Shown here: one piece after another, positions 8,348 through 17,634 of the stretch | Numbering within the stretch: position 1 is the first letter of the stretch | How the letters are laid out: each line of letters starts with the position of its first letter | Assembly: GCF_014208035.1 (NCBI RefSeq) | Contig: NZ_JACHMK010000001.1 | Coordinates: 2,562,024 to 2,626,023, forward strand | Source: Schaalia hyovaginalis | Lineage (GTDB): Bacteria > Actinomycetota > Actinomycetes > Actinomycetales > Actinomycetaceae | Reading direction: 5' to 3' | Length of the DNA stretch: 64,000 bases | Program-made: the position numbers and the translations under genes | The notes under the pieces: generated by a model | Seen by the model: the letters and a program-made list of their open reading frames with translations, nothing else | Told to the model about the DNA's origin: nothing | Databases searched by the model: none

Positions 8348-10228
8348 TCAGCGGGCGTCGACCGGCGGGAAGGCGGAGACGAGCTCGCCGTGGCGCGCGG
8401 CCGCGTCCTCGGAGAACATCTGGCGCTCGGCGTACTCGCCCTTCTTGCCGATGTTGAAGGAGTGGACGGGCCGGAAGTAGCCCATGACGCGGGTCCACAC
8501 CTCGCATGCGACGGGCTCGCGATCCGGGTGGGCCTCGGCGCACTTGTCGCAGGTGAAGTGCTCGCCCGCGAGGTAGCCGTGGACCGGGCAGATCGAGAAG
8601 GTCGGGGTGATCGTGATGTAGGGGACCTTGAAGGCGGTGAGGGAGCGGCGGACCATCTCCTTGCACGCCTGGCCCGAGCTCATCTTCTCGCCCATGTAGA
8701 GGTGGAGGACCGTGCCGCCCGTGTACTTGCCCTGGAGGACCTCCTGGTCCTCGAGGGCCTGGAAGGGGTCCTCCGTGTAGGAGACGGGCAGCTGCGAGGA
8801 GTTCGTGTAGTACGGCTGCTCGGGGGTGCCGGCCTGGATGATGCCGGGGAAGCGCTTCTTGTCCTCCTTGGCGAAGCGGTAGGTCGTCCCCTCGGCGGGG
8901 GTGGCCTCGAGGTTGTACATGTGGCCGGTCGCCTCTTGGCGTTCGACCATGCGGTCGCGGACGTGATCGAGGATCCGCACGCACATGTCGAAGCCGCGCG
9001 CATCGGTGATGTCGTACTCGTCGCCGGAGAAGTTGCGGACCATCTCGTTCATGCCGTTGACGCCGATGGTCGAGAAGTGGTTGTCGAGGTGGCCGAGGTA
9101 GCGCTTCGAGTAGGGGAAGAGTCCGCGGTCCATGTGGAAGCGGATGGTCTCGCGCTTGCGCTCCAGGGAGTCGGAGGCGATGTCGATGAGGCGGTCGAGT
9201 TCGGCGACGAGGGCGTCCTCGTCGCCTGCGAAGCGGTAGCCGAGGCGCGCCATGTTCATCGTGACGACGCCGATCGAGCCGGTGAGCTCGGCGGATCCGA
9301 AGAGGCCGTTGCCGCGTTTGAGCAGCTCGCGCAGATCGAGCTGGAGGCGGCAGCACATCGAGCGGATCATGTGCGGGTCGAGGTCGGAGTTGATGAAGTT
9401 CTGGAAGTAGGGCAGGCCGTACTTCGCGGTCATCGTGAAGAGGCGGTCGGCGTTCTCGGTGTTCCAGTCGAAGTCGGGGGTGATGTTGTAGGTCGGGATC
9501 GGGAAGGTGAAGACGCGGCCGTCCGCGTCGCCGCCCGTCATGACCTCGATGAAGGCCCGGTTGATGAGGTCCATCTCGTGCTGGAGTTCGCCGTAGGTGA
9601 AGTCGCAGACCTCATCGGCGATGAGCGGGTACTCCTCGCGCAGGTCGTCCGGGCAGGTCCAGTCGAAGGTGAGGTTCGTGAAGGGGCACTGGCTGCCCCA
9701 GCGGGAGGGGACGTTGAGGTTGTAGATGAGCTCTTGCATGCACTGGACGATCTCCTCGTACTCCATGTCGTCCAGGCGCACGAAGGGGGCCATGTAGGTG
9801 TCGAAGGAGGAGAAGGCCTGGGCGCCGGCCCATTCGTTCTGGAGGGTGCCGAGGAAGTTGACGATCTGGCCGCAGGCGGAGGAGAAGTGGGCGGGCGGGG
9901 CGGACGCGATCGCGCCGGTCACGCCGTTGAAGCCTTCCTGGATGAGGCGCTTGAGGCTCCATCCGGCGCAGTAGCCCGCGAACATGTCGAGGTCGTGGAC
10001 GTGGATGTCGCCGCTGCGGTGGGCCTCGCCGATCTCGGGGGTGTAGATCTGCTCGAGCCAGTAGTTCGCGATGATCTTGCCCGCGGAGTTGAGGATGAGC
10101 CCGCCGAGGGAGTAGCCCTGGTTCGCGTTCGCGTTGACGCGCCAGTCGGATCGGTCGAGGTACTCCTCGACGGTGCCGATCGCGTCCACGTCGTAGCGTG
10201 CGGAGCGGTTCTGAACGGCCTCATCCAT
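8348..10228 (-). CDS. nrdD: Anaerobic (class III) ribonucleoside-triphosphate reductase
   Basis: 626-aa glycyl-radical enzyme reducing NTPs to dNTPs under anoxia. Seen: the RVMGY glycyl-radical loop (Gly583), the C-terminal zinc ligands CPVHGY and CDKC, and the Asn-rich active-site entry (NANANQGYSLGGL). ATG at 10228 is preceded by GAGAGG; a GTG nine bases earlier lacks room for a ribosome site. The protein begins directly with the catalytic barrel: the ~100-residue N-terminal ATP-cone of E. coli NrdD (712 aa) is missing, so dATP feedback at that site would be absent. Two NrdR boxes lie upstream. Confidence 0.95.
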   Translation of the reverse strand: MDEAVQNRSARYDVDAIGTVEEYLDRSDWRVNANANQGYSLGGLILNSAGKIIANYWLEQIYTPEIGEAHRSGDIHVHDLDMFAGYCAGWSLKRLIQEGFNGVTGAIASAPPAHFSSACGQIVNFLGTLQNEWAGAQAFSSFDTYMAPFVRLDDMEYEEIVQCMQELIYNLNVPSRWGSQCPFTNLTFDWTCPDDLREEYPLIADEVCDFTYGELQHEMDLINRAFIEVMTGGDADGRVFTFPIPTYNITPDFDWNTENADRLFTMTAKYGLPYFQNFINSDLDPHMIRSMCCRLQLDLRELLKRGNGLFGSAELTGSIGVVTMNMARLGYRFAGDEDALVAELDRLIDIASDSLERKRETIRFHMDRGLFPYSKRYLGHLDNHFSTIGVNGMNEMVRNFSGDEYDITDARGFDMCVRILDHVRDRMVERQEATGHMYNLEATPAEGTTYRFAKEDKKRFPGIIQAGTPEQPYYTNSSQLPVSYTEDPFQALEDQEVLQGKYTGGTVLHLYMGEKMSSGQACKEMVRRSLTAFKVPYITITPTFSICPVHGYLAGEHFTCDKCAEAHPDREPVACEVWTRVMGYFRPVHSFNIGKKGEYAERQMFSEDAAARHGELVSAFPPVDAR

Positions 10229-10352
10229 TGTTGTCACCTCTCGGGTCGAATGCGAGCGCCTGCAACGCGCATCCGCGGGAACGGCCGACGCGAGGGCGCC
10301 GCCGACCCCGGAGGGGGTGTGCGGGAAGGCTTCCGTATGAGTCGCGCCCGGG

Positions 10353-10400
10353 GCACTACATGTCGTGCTCGAGGCGAACGGGTACCACTGTATCTAGTGC
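10353..10400. promoter_or_regulatory. Paired NrdR boxes upstream of nrdDG
   Basis: Two 16-bp imperfect palindromes, gcactacatgtcgtgc (10353-10368) and ccactgtatctagtgc (10385-10400), separated by exactly 16 bp, so their centres are 32 bp (three helical turns) apart. This matches the NrdR box consensus (ACACWATATCTTGTGT) and the tandem spacing known for NrdR, the ATP/dATP-sensing repressor of ribonucleotide reductase genes. The boxes lie 125-172 bp upstream of the nrdD start; nrdR itself is not in the window. Confidence 0.75.
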
Positions 10401-10581
10401 CATCGGAGAATGCGAGGAGCCCGACTCGCGACACGCCGGAGCTCCTCGCTCAGGGGTGCCACAAGCCCGAACAACGGGGACTTCGGTCCCGATCCCCCGG
10501 GTCCGATGAGGCCGCGCCGCACGCGCGAAGGGGCCCGCCGCCCCCGGTTCCGAACCGGTTCAGGGCTGATTCCAAGCCGCT

Positions 10582-11547
10582 TCAGGACCGATTCACGCAG
10601 AGCGCATCGACCTCGTGGAGCACCGCGCCGCACGCGCCCGCCACCCAGGCGGTCCCGGCCAAGGCGAGCAGCCGCGCCCGCCATGCGTGCTCCGCGAGGA
10701 ACTCCGAATAGCCGAAGCCCGAAGCCCCGGGAGTCGCGACCGCGACGAGGTCGACGCCCCTAAGCGCCGCGAAGGAGAGCAGCAAGGCGAGGACGAGGAG
10801 GACGAGGACGAGGACCGCCATCACGCGTCGCGCCTGCGGGACGTGGCGCTCCCGCCGTTCGATCGGGGTCAGCGCCAGGGCCCAGGCGCCCGCGATGAGG
10901 ACGGCGACGAGGACGTCGGCGAGACGGTGCCATGCCGACACCATGACCGACACGCCCATGAGGGCCGTCCACGCCCATCCCAACCAGGCCACCGGACCGC
11001 GCGACCAGTTCGGCGCCACCATGACGAGCGCCAGGGCGAAGGAGATCGCGACCGTCGTGTGCCCGGAGGGGAGCGAGTTGGGAATCGCCGTGGTCACGTG
11101 GAGGTCGGGCCGGTCGAGCAGCCACTTGACCAGCTGAGTCGTCGCATTCGCACCCAGGACCACCGCCAGGGCCCGTCCGGCGAGGGTGCGTCTGCGGCGG
11201 ATCAGCGCGAAGAAGGCGATGAGCACGCCGACGAGGACGATCATCGGCAGCGAAACGAGCGAGGTCACGAGCTTAGACACCCCGCCGAATCGGTCCGACC
11301 AGTGGATCGCCGATTCCATGAAGAGCGTGTCCATGCCCTGGCCCCGCGCGGTTCCCACGGCAGTGCGGCCGAGGGCGAAGGCGAGGAGGGCGCACACGAG
11401 GGCCCCGAGGACCCTGCGCCTCAGCGCCCAGGTGTACCACCGGTCCGGATGCGCAGCGGGCACAGGGCCGCGGCCGGAACCCCCCGACGCGCCCCCGGAC
11501 TGATTCGAACCCGGAGAATCACCGGGGCGGAAAGCCCGATCAGGCAT
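10582..11547 (-). CDS. PAP2-superfamily membrane phosphatase
   Basis: 321-aa protein with about six membrane helices. PAP2 motifs are visible: KWLLDRPDLH (motif 1), LPSGHTTVA (motif 2) and SAWHRLADVL (motif 3, catalytic His and Asp). The usual Arg of motif 3 (SRxxxxxH) is replaced by Val, as in the WHRPSDV-type subgroup of actinobacterial PAP2 proteins. Likely dephosphorylates a lipid phosphate (phosphatidylglycerol-phosphate or undecaprenyl-pyrophosphate class) at the outer membrane face. ATG at 11547 follows GGGAGG. It is divergent from the YbjN operon. Confidence 0.85.
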   Translation of the reverse strand: MPDRAFRPGDSPGSNQSGGASGGSGRGPVPAAHPDRWYTWALRRRVLGALVCALLAFALGRTAVGTARGQGMDTLFMESAIHWSDRFGGVSKLVTSLVSLPMIVLVGVLIAFFALIRRRRTLAGRALAVVLGANATTQLVKWLLDRPDLHVTTAIPNSLPSGHTTVAISFALALVMVAPNWSRGPVAWLGWAWTALMGVSVMVSAWHRLADVLVAVLIAGAWALALTPIERRERHVPQARRVMAVLVLVLLVLALLLSFAALRGVDLVAVATPGASGFGYSEFLAEHAWRARLLALAGTAWVAGACGAVLHEVDALCVNRS

Positions 11548-11730
11548 CGCGCCTCCCAACCTCGCCGAACTCGAACATCCCCCAACTGTAACGAGCGCGC
11601 AACCAGCGCGCCGGACGCCACCCGCTCTGCGGGCCTCCCCGATCGGCGTCCTCAAGACCCCGCAGCCGCGCCCGCTCGCCGCCCCTCGGATACAGTGGAC
11701 GCCAACGACCATCCCGGAACAGGAGCGCCC

Positions 11731-12195
11731 GTGCCCGCCGCGACCCCAGTGAATACCGACCGCATCCGCGCGATGCTGTCGGACCGAGACGTCTCCTTCG
11801 GCGAGTACGACGAGGCCGAACTCGCCGTCCCCACCCTCAACGCCGTCTACTTCTGGGACACCTCGAACCCGCAGATCCTGCAGCTGCGCGCCCAATGGCG
11901 GGGCATCGCCACGACCGACGCCCAGTTCGCCGCCCTGGTCGAGGAGGTGGCCAAGTGCAACTCCATGCGCACCGGGCCCAAGGCCTACCTCGCGCCCTTC
12001 GAGGACGGCAAGCAGTACGGCCTCATCGCCGAATGCAATGTCATCGCCACCGACGGCCTCACCCCCGCCCAGCTCGACAGCTTCTGCGAGACCTCGATGA
12101 CGATGATCATGGGATTCCTCGCCGATCTCGAGGACGCGCTTCCCGACTTCGTGGATTGGCGCGAGACCGACGCCGATGAGGAGCCCCGCTCATGA
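11731..12195 (+). CDS. YbjN-domain protein 1
   Basis: 154-aa YbjN-domain protein (type III secretion chaperone-like fold). GTG at 11731 follows AGGAG. Typical strand pattern: LNAVYFWDTSNPQILQLRAQWRG then a helical C-terminus ending [12 protein letters not shown]. YbjN proteins are regulators or chaperones of unclear mechanism. First gene of a tightly packed operon; its stop overlaps the second YbjN gene by 4 nt. The pairing of two YbjN proteins with different N-termini suggests a heterodimer (inference). Confidence 0.85.
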   Translation: MPAATPVNTDRIRAMLSDRDVSFGEYDEAELAVPTLNAVYFWDTSNPQILQLRAQWRGIATTDAQFAALVEEVAKCNSMRTGPKAYLAPFEDGKQYGLIAECNVIATDGLTPAQLDSFCETSMTMIMGFLADLEDALPDFVDWRETDADEEPRS

Positions 12196-12674
12196 ACCCC
12201 CTCTACGCAGTCCCCGATGATGACGCCTCGCCCTACCCCCTCGACTTCGACCGGCTGGTCGAGCACGTCCGCGAGCTGGGCTACGGCCTCGACGTGATCG
12301 TCGAGGGCCGAGCCGCCGGAGCGATCTTCGACACGATCCCCTTCCACTTCTCGATCGACGCATCCGGGCGATTCCTCTCGATCCGCGCCATGTGGGACAC
12401 GGGCCTGCCCTTCGCCCCCTCCCAGCACGCGATCTTCGCCGCGGCCGATTCTTGGAACCGGGAGAAGTACTTCCCGACCGTGTACGCCATGCCCGGTCAG
12501 GACCGCAACGCCGAAGTGCTCGGCGACCTCGTGCTCGACATCACCCAGGGCGTATCGAACGACCAGCTCACGCAGAACATCAGAGCGGGCATCTCCACGG
12601 GACTCGACGCGATGGCCTACATGCAGGAGGCCGCGGCGCAGACTCTCGGCTGGGTCGATCCGCGCGCGAAATGA
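12192..12674 (+). CDS. YbjN-domain protein 2
   Basis: 160-aa second YbjN-domain protein ([18 protein letters not shown], later [13 protein letters not shown]). It starts within the stop codon of the first (ATGA overlap) and its own stop overlaps the helicase start in the same manner, so all three are translationally coupled. Possible partner of YbjN protein 1. Confidence 0.85.
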   Translation: MNPLYAVPDDDASPYPLDFDRLVEHVRELGYGLDVIVEGRAAGAIFDTIPFHFSIDASGRFLSIRAMWDTGLPFAPSQHAIFAAADSWNREKYFPTVYAMPGQDRNAEVLGDLVLDITQGVSNDQLTQNIRAGISTGLDAMAYMQEAAAQTLGWVDPRAK

Positions 12675-15370
12675 CCCCCGGGAGCGCCGGCGCTGAAGAG
12701 CCGGCGAACGCGCACTCCCCCCGGGCCGCCCTCGCCCGGCCCTCGGCCCAGGACCTCGTCGACCTCCTGCGCTCCATGTCCGCGGGCGACGACCGCCTCG
12801 TCGACGTGCGCGTCATCCCCGGCCGCGCCGAACGCCTCGCGGCCTGGCCCGACTGGGTCGCACCGGACCTCGTCGAGGCCTGGCGCGCCAAGGGCGCACC
12901 CGCCCCATGGAGCCACCAGGCCGAAGCCCTCGACGCCATCCGCTCCGGACGCGATGTCGTCCTCGCCACAGGCACGGGATCGGGCAAATCCGCGCCCGCA
13001 TGGACCCCGATCCTGTCCGACCTGGTCGCCTCGGAGGAATCGGGCCGGATCTCCGCGATCCGCAGGCGCCCGACCTGCCTCTACCTGTCGCCGACGAAAG
13101 CACTGGCGGCCGACCAGTTGGCCGGCCTGTCAAGGCTGCTCGCCCTCGGCCCCGAGGGATCGCCCCTGCGCCTCGTGCGCGCGACGACCGCGGACGGCGA
13201 CACCCCGCGCGAGGCGAAGGACTGGGCGCGCGCGAACGCCGACATCATCCTCACGAACCCGGACTACCTGCACTACGTGATGCTCCCGGGGCACGAGCGC
13301 TGGACCCGCTTCCTCGCCTCCCTCAAGTACCTCGTCATCGATGAGCTGCACCATTGGCGCGGCATCGTCGGCAGTCACATCGCCCTCGTCGTCCGCAGGC
13401 TCCTGCGACTGGCGCATTCCCTCGGCGCCGACCCGGTCGTCATCATGCTCTCGGCGACGGTCCGCCGGCCCGAAGCGGTGGGAGAGGCGATGACGGGCCG
13501 CCCCGCGATCGCCATCGACGAGGACGGTTCGCCCGCCGGAGCCCATCATCTCGTCCTGTGGCAGGGAAGGCTCGTCCCCGATGAGGCCGAGGTCGACATC
13601 TCCGCCTTCCTGCGCGCCGTCGCGGGCGAGGAGATCGTCCTCGAGGCCCCGCTCCGCCGACTGTCCGGGCAGAGCGAAGCCGCGAACCTCACCGCCGCCT
13701 TCATGGAGCGGGGCGCCCGGCTCCTCACCTTCGTGCGCTCGCGCGCCGGAGCCGAAGCCGTCGCCCAGCAGGTTCGGGACAGGCTCTCAGCCCACGCCTC
13801 CCCGCTGACCTGCGGAATCGCCGCCTATCGCGGAGGCTACCTGCCCGAAGAGCGGCGCGCCCTCGAACAGGGACTGCGCACGGGCGATCTCCGGGCCGTC
13901 GCCACGACCTCCGCCCTCGAGCTCGGACTCGACGTATCGGGACTGGACGCCACGATCACCGCCGGGTGGCCGGGCACCCGCGCCTCCTTGTGGCAGCAGG
14001 CGGGGCGCGCCGGCAGGGCGGGTTCGCCCGGCGTGTCCGTGCTCATCGCCTCGGACAACCCCCTCGACGCCTATCTCGTCCACCACCCTGACGAGATCTT
14101 CGCCCCCGTCGAATCGGCCGTCATCGACCCGCGCAACCCCTGGGTGCTCGCCCCGCATCTCGCGGCGGCCGCCGCTGAACTGCCGCTGTCCGAGGTGCGC
14201 GACGACGGCGAGGACCTCGCCCTCTTTGGCGAGGACTTCCCCGGGCTGGCCGATTCGCTCGTCGCCCGGGGGTATCTGCGTCGGCGTCCCGCCGGCTGGT
14301 TCTGGGATGCGACTCGCAGTGAGCGCCCCTCCGATCTGACGGATCTGCGCGGGTCGGGAGGGGACGTCCAGATCGTCGAGGTCCGATCCGGCCAGGTCAT
14401 CGGCACGATCGACGAGCCCTCCGCCGATGCGCACGTCTTCCCGGACGCGGTCTACGTCCATCAGGGCCGCACTTTCCACGTCCTGTCGCTGTCCTCCTTG
14501 GAGCAGCCGATCGAGTCCGCGGGGCGGGCGGGCGGTGCCGTCCCCGAAGGCGCTGGCGACGCGGGGACGATCGACGAGGGGCAGATCGCGGCGGGGACGA
14601 TCGGCGAGGGCGGGGCTTCTCGTCCGCCGGGGGGCGCATCGGCTTCAGCGCCGGCGCCCGGTGCGGGCGCCCTTCCCGTCTACATCGCCCCGCCCTCGTC
14701 GATACGGGAGCGCCAGCGCGTCGCCCTGGTGGAGGAGGTCCGCACACCGCTGCGCACTCGCGCCAAGCAGCACGTCTCCGTCGCGGTCCGCGGGGTCGAG
14801 GAGACGTGGACGAGCCGGGACGGCCTGGTCGTGTGGCGCTACGGTTCCGTCGAGGTCGCGACCCGCGTCACGGATTACGACCTGCTCCGCCTTCCCCGCC
14901 TGGAGTTCATCCGCAACATCGAGCTGCGCCTGCCGATGCGGACCCTGCCGACGAAGGCCGTGTGGTACGAGCTGGCACCGGGGGCTCTGGCGGCGCTGGG
15001 TCTTGAAGCGGGGGAGCTCCCCGGCGCCCTGCACGCCGCCGAGCACGCGGCGATCGGGATGCTGCCGCTGCTGGCGACTTGCGACCGGTGGGATCTCGGC
15101 GGCCTGTCCACCGCGATCCATGACGATACGGGGCTCCCGACCGTCTTCGTCCACGACGCCTTCCGAGGAGGGGCCGGGCACGCGCGCTGCGGTTTCGACC
15201 GGGCGAAGGAGTGGATCGAGTCGACGCTCTCCAACGTGACGGAGTGCGACTGCGAGACCGGCTGCCCGCGCTGCGTGCAGTCGCCGAAGTGCGGGAACGG
15301 CAACGAACCCCTGTCCAAGGCGGGAGCGATCGTCCTCCTCGGCTTCCTCGCCGAGCGCTGCCCCGGTTGA
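12671..15370 (+). CDS. DEAD/DEAH helicase with C-terminal DUF1998 zinc domain (MrfA/YprA type)
   Basis: 899-aa SF2 helicase. Walker [10 protein letters not shown] at residues 99-107, motif II DELHHW from Asp224, motif III SATV, motif VI region GRAGRAG. The C-terminal DUF1998 domain carries the four-to-five-cysteine cluster Cys859, Cys861, Cys865, Cys868, Cys874 (CxCxxGCPxCVQSPKC), diagnostic for the MrfA/YprA family; Bacillus MrfA unwinds DNA in mitomycin-C repair. A Gly/Glu-rich low-complexity insert (around residues 620-660) interrupts the region before the zinc domain. The syntenic M. tuberculosis gene is Rv3649. The exonuclease partner MrfB is not in this window. Confidence 0.9.
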   Translation: MTPGSAGAEEPANAHSPRAALARPSAQDLVDLLRSMSAGDDRLVDVRVIPGRAERLAAWPDWVAPDLVEAWRAKGAPAPWSHQAEALDAIRSGRDVVLATGTGSGKSAPAWTPILSDLVASEESGRISAIRRRPTCLYLSPTKALAADQLAGLSRLLALGPEGSPLRLVRATTADGDTPREAKDWARANADIILTNPDYLHYVMLPGHERWTRFLASLKYLVIDELHHWRGIVGSHIALVVRRLLRLAHSLGADPVVIMLSATVRRPEAVGEAMTGRPAIAIDEDGSPAGAHHLVLWQGRLVPDEAEVDISAFLRAVAGEEIVLEAPLRRLSGQSEAANLTAAFMERGARLLTFVRSRAGAEAVAQQVRDRLSAHASPLTCGIAAYRGGYLPEERRALEQGLRTGDLRAVATTSALELGLDVSGLDATITAGWPGTRASLWQQAGRAGRAGSPGVSVLIASDNPLDAYLVHHPDEIFAPVESAVIDPRNPWVLAPHLAAAAAELPLSEVRDDGEDLALFGEDFPGLADSLVARGYLRRRPAGWFWDATRSERPSDLTDLRGSGGDVQIVEVRSGQVIGTIDEPSADAHVFPDAVYVHQGRTFHVLSLSSLEQPIESAGRAGGAVPEGAGDAGTIDEGQIAAGTIGEGGASRPPGGASASAPAPGAGALPVYIAPPSSIRERQRVALVEEVRTPLRTRAKQHVSVAVRGVEETWTSRDGLVVWRYGSVEVATRVTDYDLLRLPRLEFIRNIELRLPMRTLPTKAVWYELAPGALAALGLEAGELPGALHAAEHAAIGMLPLLATCDRWDLGGLSTAIHDDTGLPTVFVHDAFRGGAGHARCGFDRAKEWIESTLSNVTECDCETGCPRCVQSPKCGNGNEPLSKAGAIVLLGFLAERCPG

Positions 15371-15437
15371 TCGCCCCTTCAGGCGCAGGGTTCTGGTGAC
15401 GACTCGGACGCTTCTCCAAGCGCACCCGCTCCGGCCC

Positions 15438-15582
15438 GGCAACAACTCGGACACAACCCCACACTCACCCGGCCCAGCCCGGCAACAACTCGGACACAAC
15501 CCCACACTCACCCGGCCCAGCCCGGCAACAACTCGGACACAACCCCACACTCACCCGGCCCAGCCCGGCAACAACTCGGACA
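15438..15582 (+). repeat. 43-bp tandem repeat, three copies plus 16 bp
   Basis: Units starting ggcaacaactcggacacaac at 15438, 15481 and 15524 are exactly 43 bp apart and identical, followed by a truncated fourth unit from 15567. They lie just after the helicase gene. The unit is not palindromic and there is no spacer diversity, so it is a minisatellite rather than CRISPR. Confidence 0.9.
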
Positions 15583-16106
15583 TCACACAGGGACTTCCCG
15601 CCGAATCCGCAGGTCATATGGATGTTCGCGGGTCCGACGCTGCCGCAATGACCGACTTGTCGTCACAGGCCTTACATGACGTGTCCGACTTGTCGCCATG
15701 CCGCCCGCGGGAGGTCTTCGCGCATCCCCACCGCGACCAGGGGCACTGCGACCGCACTCGACCAGCGGCACCGCGGTCCGGGAGACAGCACGACCAGAGA
15801 GGCATCGCGACCAGGGACGCCGTGCGGGGGCACGGCACCAGAACACCCTGCGCAGACAGCATGAAGGGCGGCCCGAGGGGGAGAACGGCACCGAGGCCCT
15901 CGTCGCACCATGCCGCAGGCACCATGAAGGGCTGGCCCAGCGGGCCAGCCCTTCACAGCATCCCATCAACACAGTGCGAGTCTTCGATATGCTCCCTCTC
16001 CGGTGCTCGGATCGTCCACAGTTCCGAGCTCCTCTTCACTTGATGTCCTGACGATACGAAGCCGTCCTTGAGGAACCATAGAATCCACCTGAAAGTTCCC
16101 TGGGAT
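15583..16106. other. Non-coding or decayed stretch after the helicase
   Basis: No frame here shows a plausible protein; open frames on both strands are low-complexity Arg/Pro/Ala translations. Short imperfect repeats of gtccgacttgtcg and gcaccgcgg types recur, and the same style of sequence appears near 35330-35460. A strong hairpin lies at 15926-15954. I see nothing else. Confidence 0.5.
15926..15954. terminator. 13-bp perfect hairpin
   Basis: Arms 15926-15938 and 15942-15954 (gaagggctggccc/gggccagcccttc) with a 3-nt loop. No gene ends directly beside it; it may terminate readthrough between the convergent helicase and tad genes. Confidence 0.5.
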
Positions 16107-16721
16107 TTACTCCTCCGGTACGGGATCGACGCCCCCTTCCGTCAGCTCTGTCAGCGGACCGGCGCGCGCCCGCGCTCGGATCGGGGCGTTGAACCCGAGG
16201 ATCGACCTGCGAACGGACACGATCACCCGGGTGTCGGCTCCCAGCACCTCGCAGGATTCCATGACCGTCCCGTTCTCGCGCGCCACCGCGTCGGCTGTCG
16301 CGCAGGGCCGATCCCCGACGTCTTCCCACAGCGCGGTCGCCGAGATGTCGGCGCCCGCGAGCGCGCTGAGCGCGGCGACCGCATCGACTCGGGCGCGCTC
16401 ACCCAGAGCCACGGACGAAGCGGCGAGGATCAATGCGCAGGTGAGAGCCAGGGCGGCGAGCCCTGCGACGAGGATCGTTCCGGAGCCGGATTCGCCGTCG
16501 GGACCATTCCGGCTCCTCGCCGGACGGGAGCGCTCGATCCGATTCCGATCCGCATCGCCGCCGCTGCGCCGACGCGCGACCCTGGAGCCGCAGATCCCTG
16601 AATCCCTCCCCCGACTCCGGTCGGGGCCCGATGCGCAGTCCGTCGGCAGACCGCTCCCCGGGCCCGCGAGCGCCCGCAACAGGCGAGCCCACCGCGGCGA
16701 CGCCGAGCCGGTGGCGTTCAC
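16107..16721 (-). CDS. TadE-like protein (Rv3654c family)
   Basis: 204 aa. One membrane helix (ILVAGLAALALTCALILAA) follows a GSGT motif, as in Rv3654c/TadG-like helicase-secretion neighbours; the C-terminal half is an extracytoplasmic domain with two cysteines (Cys in DRPCATADA and SCEVLG). GTG at 16721 overlaps the tadE stop (GTGA). This start gives a 75-residue Arg/Ser/Gly-rich N-terminus not typical of the family, so translation may begin further in. Last gene of the distal tad segment. Confidence 0.75.
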   Translation of the reverse strand: MNATGSASPRWARLLRALAGPGSGLPTDCASGPDRSRGRDSGICGSRVARRRSGGDADRNRIERSRPARSRNGPDGESGSGTILVAGLAALALTCALILAASSVALGERARVDAVAALSALAGADISATALWEDVGDRPCATADAVARENGTVMESCEVLGADTRVIVSVRRSILGFNAPIRARARAGPLTELTEGGVDPVPEE

Positions 16722-17119
16722 GGGGTCATCACCGACAGACGGGCCCTGACCTCGCAGGAGGCTTCGGGGATCGCCCAGCCGATGAGGCCGTGCGCGGGCA
16801 GGGAGGCCCTCGCAGTCACCCAGGCCCCCTCCCGGAGCGCGTAAACGCGGGCTCCGCGCCCCAAGAGAGCCCCGAGCGCCTCGGAGCCGACGAGATCGGG
16901 ATCGGACGCGCCCTCGACCGCTGCGCGAGCCGCCTCGCCCGCGGCCCGGCAGAGCTGCTGACGGGTGATGCCGATGGACGATAGCGCGAGGATGAGGGCG
17001 AGGATGAGGACGACGACTCCGAAACCGATCGCCAACTCGACCGTTGTCGATCCCCGTTCGCCTCGCCCCGCCGCTCGATCCGCTGTCCCGCGAAGCACTG
17101 GGGCGCCCATGGGAGTCAT
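16718..17119 (-). CDS. TadE-family pilus minor subunit-like protein
   Basis: 133 aa with the GSTTVELA segment and hydrophobic helix of TadE-like pseudopilins (Rv3655c position). The ~20-residue N-terminal leader precedes the GERGSTTVE processing-type motif. The C-terminal domain carries two cysteines (RQQLCRAA and ASCEVRA). Overlaps the next gene by 4 nt and follows DUF4244 by 7 nt. Presumed part of the tad-type pilus/secretion machine. Confidence 0.8.
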   Translation of the reverse strand: MTPMGAPVLRGTADRAAGRGERGSTTVELAIGFGVVVLILALILALSSIGITRQQLCRAAGEAARAAVEGASDPDLVGSEALGALLGRGARVYALREGAWVTARASLPAHGLIGWAIPEASCEVRARLSVMTP

Positions 17120-17126
17120 CGCCGGT

Positions 17127-17330
17127 TCAGAACGTGAGAGCCGTCGTGATGATTCCTTGCAGCAGTCCCTTGACCGCGCCCGATTTCAAGACGACGACGA
17201 GGAGCCCCGCGAATCCCGCAGCGGCGATCGCGCCGATCGCGTACTCGACTGTCGTCGATCCCTCCTCTTCGAAGCCCTCCTGCGCCGGGGCGATCAGGGC
17301 GCGAACCGCGGTGCGGATGTGCTGTCTCAT
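17127..17330 (-). CDS. DUF4244 Flp-pilin-like protein
   Basis: 67-aa small protein with the motif GSTTVEYAIGAIAAAGFAG, a Flp-pilin-like transmembrane segment with the Glu at position +5 (Rv3656c family). ATG at 17330 has a strong AGGAGG ribosome site, which decides this start over an upstream frame extension. Probable structural subunit of the tad pilus. The strong initiation signal fits a highly translated pilin. Confidence 0.85.
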   Translation of the reverse strand: MRQHIRTAVRALIAPAQEGFEEEGSTTVEYAIGAIAAAGFAGLLVVVLKSGAVKGLLQGIITTALTF

Positions 17331-17562
17331 GATGATTCCTCCTTCATCCCGGACCGTCCGGGACTCCAAGAGTCGCCTTGGGAGGACCCGAGGTCGAACG
17401 CCCCCGCGTCATCATGTGGATGCCGATCCGCAGGGCGCGACGGCTTGTGGATACGCGGGGGCGAAAGGCGCAGCGCGGGGCGACGGAAGGCCCTGCCCGA
17501 GCGCCGCCGGAGAACGGGGCGACGGGGAAGGAGAGCCCGCTGCGCACGGGCAAGACGAGAAA

Positions 17563-17592
17563 CGGCGGCCGGACCCGCGGGTCCGGCCGCCG
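17563..17592 (-). terminator. Terminator hairpin downstream of YhgE/Pip gene
   Basis: Arms 17563-17576 and 17579-17592 are perfect reverse complements (14 bp, 2-nt loop), 43 bp past the YhgE/Pip stop codon. The surrounding gap 17331-17634 holds no other convincing feature; the promoter of the DUF4244-tadE genes must lie in it. Confidence 0.65.
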
Positions 17593-17634
17593 CAGCGTTC
17601 AGGGGGAGGGGTTCGCCTGCCCTCCCCCGGGCGA

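Noticed and set aside
8252..10711. 819-codon forward frame opposite nrdD
   Set aside because: Antisense shadow of nrdD, common in high-GC DNA; no ribosome site or family motif.
10615..12195. Long forward open frame covering the PAP2 gene
   Set aside because: Its first 370 codons are the antisense shadow of the PAP2 gene; only the part from 11731 (YbjN) is real.
15438..15582. Possible CRISPR array
   Set aside because: Repeats are contiguous 43-bp units with no variable spacers and no cas genes nearby; it is a minisatellite.
15396..16043. Long open frame over the 43-bp repeats and following sequence
   Set aside because: Translation is low-complexity and repeats the same DNA in three different frames; no start signal and no family resemblance.
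17347..17363. Short palindrome tcccgga-ccg-tccggga upstream of the DUF4244 gene as an operator
   Set aside because: Only 7-bp arms in very GC-rich sequence and no matching site elsewhere in the locus; could be chance.
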